Source: Mactra quadrangularis (Eukaryota; Mollusca; Bivalvia; Venerida; Mactridae). From it: 64,000 nucleotides of DNA. The notes beneath the pieces were generated by a model. The model was not told the DNA's origin. It saw only the letters and a list, made by a program, of their open reading frames with translations, and searched no databases. The stretch is taken from assembly GCA_025267735.1 (NCBI GenBank), contig CM046294.1:22626162-22690161 (forward strand), read 5' to 3'. Each line of letters begins with the position of its first letter. Within the stretch, counting starts at the first letter, position 1. This document shows positions 60,141-64,000 of the stretch, one piece after another. The position numbers were made by a program, and so were the translations under genes.

Positions 60141-62950
60141 TTATACGCCCGTTTTGAAAAAACGGTCGTATTATGTTATGCTGTTGTCCGTCTGTCCGTC
60201 TGTCCGTCTGTCCGTCTGTCCGTCCGTGGACAATTGCTTGTCCGGATGATAACTTAAGAAAGGATATACCTAGGTTCCTCAAATTTTATGTGTGGATAGC
60301 CCTTGGGTGGAGGAGGTTCCCTATTGATTTTGAGACCCCAGGGTTAAAGGTCAAGGTCACTGGGACTTAAAATAGGTAAAACTTGTCCGGACAATAACTG
60401 AACCACCAATGTACCTAGGTTCACCAAATTTAATGTAAAAGTAGCCCATGTGTCAAAGATGTTCCCTATTGGTTTTGGGGCCCCTGGGTCAAAGGTCAAG
60501 GTCACAGTGGCATCATATGGGAAAAAAACTTGTCCTGACAATAACTTAACCACCAATGTATCTAGGTTCACCAAATTTTATGTGAGAGTAGCCCATGTGT
60601 CAAGGATGTCCCCGATCGGATTTGGGGCCCCTGGGTCAAAGGTCAAGGTCACAGGGACATCATATTGAAAAGCCTTGTCCGGACCATAACTCAACAACGA
60701 CTGTACCTAGGTTCACCAAATTTTATGTGAAGGTAGCCCATGTGTCAAGGATGTGCCCTATAGGTTTATGGGGCCCCAGGTTCAAAGGTCAAGGTCACAG
60801 TGGCATAATATGGAAAAACTTTGTCCGGGCAATAACTGAACCACCAATGTACCTAGGTTCACCAAATTTTATCTGAGAGTAGCCCATGTGTCAAGGATAT
60901 GCCCTATTGATTTTGGGGCCCCTGGGTCAAAGGTCAAGGTCACAGTGGCATCATATTGAAAAACATTGTCCGGGTAATAACTCAACAATGAGTGTACCTA
61001 AGTTCACCAAATTTCATGTGAGAGTAGCCCATGTGTCAGGGATATACCTTATCAGTTTTGAGGAAACAGGTTGAGTTTAAACCTTCAACCAGAAGATATC
61101 AAATTACCAAGCTGTGACTTCAAATGTTCAATCAATATGTTGATAAAGTCAAAATGGCAAACAATGAAACACTTGTCCAGGCAATAACTGAACCACCAAT
61201 GTACCTAGGTTCACCAAATTTTATGTGAGGGTAGCCCTTGTGTTAAGGGTATGCCCTATTGGTTTTGGGGCTCCTAGGTCAAAGGTCAAGGTCACAGGGG
61301 CATCATATTGAAAAACCTTGTTCGGACAATGACTCATCAACGACTGTACCTAGGTTCACCAATTTTCATGTGAAGGTAGCCCATGTGTCAAGGATGTGCC
61401 CTATAGGTTTATGGGGCCCCAGGTTCAAAGGTCAAGGTCACAGTGGCATAATATGGAAAAACTTTGTCTGGACAATAACTGAACCACCAATGTACCTAGG
61501 TTCACCAAATTTTATCTGAGAGTAGCCCATGTGTCAAGGATATGCCCTATTGATTTTGGGGCCCCTGGGTCAAAGGTCAAGGTCACAGTGGCATCATATT
61601 GAAAAACATTGTCCGGGTAATAACTCAACAATGAGTGTACCTAGGTTCACCAAATTTCATGTGAGAGTAGCCCATGTGTCAAGGATATACCTTATCAGTT
61701 TTGAGGAAACAGGTCAAGTTTAAACCTTCAACCAGAAGATATCAAATTACCAAGCTGTGACTTCAAATGTTCAATCAATATGTTAATAAAGTCAAAATGG
61801 CAAACAATGAAACACTTGTCCAGGAAATAACTGAACCACCAATGTACCTAGGTTCACCAAATTTTATGTGAGGGTAGCCCTTGTGTTAAGGATATGCCCT
61901 ATTGGTTTTGGGGCTCCTAGGTCAAAGGTCAAGGTCACAGGGGCATCATATTGAAAAACCTTGTTCGGACAATAACTCATCAACGACTGTACCTAGGTTC
62001 ACAAAATTTTATGTGAATGTAGCCCTTGTGTCAAGGATGTTCCCAATAGGTTTTGGTGCACCAGGCCCAAAGGTCAAGGTCACAGAGGCATCATATCGAA
62101 AAACCTAGTCCAGACAATAACTGAACCACCAATGTACCTAGGTTCACAAATTTTTATGTGAGAGTAGCCCAAGTGTCAAGGTTATCTCCTATAGGTTTTG
62201 GGGCCCCTGGGTCAAAGGTCAAGGTCACAGGGGCATCATATTGAAAAACATTGTCCGTGTAGTAACTCAACAATGACTGCGCCTAGGTTCACCAAATTTC
62301 ATGTGAGAGTAGCCCATGGGTCAAGGATGTTCCCTATTGGTTTTGGGGCCCCTGGGTCAAGTTTAAACCATCATCCAGAAGATATCAAATTACCAAGCAG
62401 TGACTTCAAATGTTCAATAAATATGTTAATAAAGTCAAAATGGCAAACAATGGAAATAATGCTATATTTAATAAGTAACATGAATTTAGTTCACCAAATT
62501 TTATGTGAGGGTAGCCCATGTGTCAAGGATGTTCCCAATTGGTTTTGGGTCAAAACTGGGTCAAAGGTCAAGGTCACAGGGGCATCATATGGAAAACCCT
62601 TGTCCGAGCAATAACTAAACAATGATTGTACCTAGGTTAACCAAATTTTATGTGAATCAGCCCATTTGTCAAGATGTAATGTGTTGATAGCCCTTTGGTA
62701 TTTTTGGTTCTGAGGCCCCAGGGTCAAGGTCACTGGAAGTTTGTATGGGAAAACTTTGTGTCGGTGATAACTCAAGCATGGCTGTACCTAGGTTTCAAAA
62801 TCTTTGCTTTGGATAGCCTTCCAGTTAAGGATGGGACCTATTCTGAGATCCCGGGGTCATTGGTCAAGGTCACAGGGACTTCATATGAGATAGAACACAG
62901 CATGGACTGCACACGGGCGTATAATGCCCCGCCCAGCGGAGCTCTTGTTC
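60141..62950 (+). repeat. about 146-bp tandem array with higher-order structure
   Basis: Units carrying ACCTAGGTTCACCAAATTTT, AGTAGCCCATGTGTCAAGGA, GGTCAAAGGTCAAGGTCACA and TTGTCCGGACAATAAC repeat from 60268 to about 62790. Spacing of the CCTAGGTTC motif is 143-147 bp, except every fourth step, which is 205-207 bp because of an extra block (CCTTCAACCAGAAGATATCA). The larger period is about 640-645 bp. Ends are TATACGCCC and GGGCGTATA; the left end also forms a CGTTTT/AAAACG hairpin and a (TGTCCGTC)n tract. Short open frames across units are repeat by-products. Confidence 0.9.
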
Positions 62951-63322
62951 AAAATTAATACAGTCTTATATTGACTTATTACCATACATATTTTGAAAAG
63001 AAATTGCATACAAGGTCTCACTAATACAGTTGATCAGTATGACTATTCTTCATCAATTTATATTCAATATGGCTGACTGGCAGCCATCTTGAATTTTTAT
63101 TTAAATTACTGTATAGTACATGTATGTGGTTTTTTTTACTCAATTTTAGCCAAATTTCGCTCCAAAGTCTTTATTGATGTAGTTGACTCGCACATGGATT
63201 CATTATGGCAGACTGGCAGCCATTTTGACTTTGTTTTACGGCGCACCAACACAAAAAGGTCATATCGCGCCGAAAGCAATCAATGATACTATTTATTAAA
63301 ACGATATTAATAATGTAAAGCT

Positions 63323-63574
63323 CTATATCTTGTTATATACATTTATTTCCTTCAAAAAGTTAAGTATGGCATATGATGGTACAGACTCAAAAAGTTCTTT
63401 AAGTGAGTTAACTTTAAAATGTTTGTCACGGATGTCTTTAAGATCCTGACAGTCAAGGAGAACGTGTTTGACATAGAAATGCTCGTCACAGCGTATACAT
63501 TTAGGTGCTTCCTCTTTTTTGAGAAGGTATGAATGTGTTAAATTGGTATGACCAATTCTACATTGCGAAATCAC
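63323..63574 (-). pseudogene. non-LTR retrotransposon ORF2 C-terminal fragment, copy 1
   Basis: Frame of 83 aa with CRIGHTNLTHSYLL followed by a CxxC...HxxxxC zinc-binding pattern (CIRCDEHFYVKHVLLDC). This is the C-terminus found after the RT/RNase H region of jockey-like LINEs. No RT domain is attached. Confidence 0.75.
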
Positions 63575-63795
63575 TATTTGATCTCGGCGATTAGAAAATA
63601 TGATGGTACAGACTCAATGAGTTCTTTAAGTGAGTTAACTTTTAAATGTTTGTCACAGATGTATTTATGATCCTGGCAGTCAAGGAGAACGTATTTGACA
63701 TTGAAATGCTGGTCACATGGTATACATTTAGGAGCTTTCTTTCTTTTGAGAAGGTATGAATGTGTTAATATAGTATGACCAATTCTACATCTCAT
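63574..63795 (-). pseudogene. non-LTR retrotransposon ORF2 C-terminal fragment, copy 2
   Basis: Second, diverged copy of the same 70-80 residues (CRIGHTILTHSYLL, CIPCDQHFNVKYVLLDC) immediately beside copy 1 in the same orientation. The His of the zinc pattern is Tyr here. Confidence 0.75.
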
Positions 63796-63859
63796 AACTA
63801 TTTATCTCATTGATTAGCAAATATTATTGACGAAGATGAATCAAGGGTTTATGGCTTTA

Positions 63860-63935
63860 TGTCATGTAACTTATTAAATATAGCATTATTCCACATTGTT
63901 TGCCATTTTGAGTTGCTGAAGTCTATTATGTACTG
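63860..63935 (-). repeat. inverted match to the tandem-array edge
   Basis: The reverse complement of AAATATAGCATTATTCCACA and CATTGTTTGCCATTTTGA matches 62430-62490, inside the extra block of the 146-bp array. Confidence 0.55.
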
Positions 63936-64000
63936 CTACTTTTATCAAATTCTTATTTTTGAACTTTTTTTTGATGTATTGATATTTTATCAAATTCATA

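Noticed and set aside
60450..62614. Short frames of 60-138 codons in the 146-bp array
   Set aside because: They repeat with the satellite unit and carry no domain.

Overview
The window reads as nuclear DNA of a mollusc, most probably a bivalve. It is AT-rich. Genes are split into short exons with GT/AG junctions. Introns are crowded with tRNA-derived SINEs, MITEs, microsatellites and a tandem family of the kind seen in bivalve assemblies. The taxon is inferred from repeat content and protein resemblance; no search was run.

Layout. 230-1908 (+): last three coding exons of an unrecognised gene that begins left of the window. 5182-18705 (-): complete four-exon gene for a 167-aa PDZ protein of the PDZ-LIM (PDLIM/ZASP) type, without LIM exons. 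Its first intron is about 11 kb and holds the most striking object here, an 8.5-kb near-perfect palindrome at 7593-16131. 20272-26694 (-): seven-exon CNTD1-like meiotic cyclin. 29915-31747 (-): three-exon CDCA3 (Tome-1)-like mitotic-entry protein. 44529-53327 (+): the first four recognised coding exons of an RERE/Atrophin-like corepressor, up to the first part of its BAH domain, continuing to the right. 60141-62950: a higher-order tandem array. 63323-63795: two LINE 3'-end fragments.

The palindrome has the marks of a Polinton/Maverick-type insertion: AG...CT ends, a 6-bp target duplication CTTGTT on both sides, and a truncated retroviral-type integrase reading frame near each end. Each arm also carries two small frames, a basic lysine-rich protein and an acidic protein with one C2H2 finger. 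The arms are about 4.2 kb around a spacer of about 70 bp. I found one substitution and one homopolymer length difference between them. The element landed inside the terminal repeat of an older MITE, whose pre-insertion sequence can be read across the two flanks. It encodes no recognised polymerase, packaging ATPase, protease or capsid gene, so it looks like a non-autonomous, terminal-repeat-only derivative.

The two middle genes, CNTD1-like (meiotic crossover maturation) and CDCA3-like (mitotic entry), are adjacent and co-oriented. About 2.7 kb upstream of the CDCA3-like start is a GGCGG-N4-TTTGAA motif in gene orientation, matching the CDE/CHR arrangement of vertebrate G2/M promoters. All gene models were made by eye from reading frames, splice signals and phase; none has transcript support.
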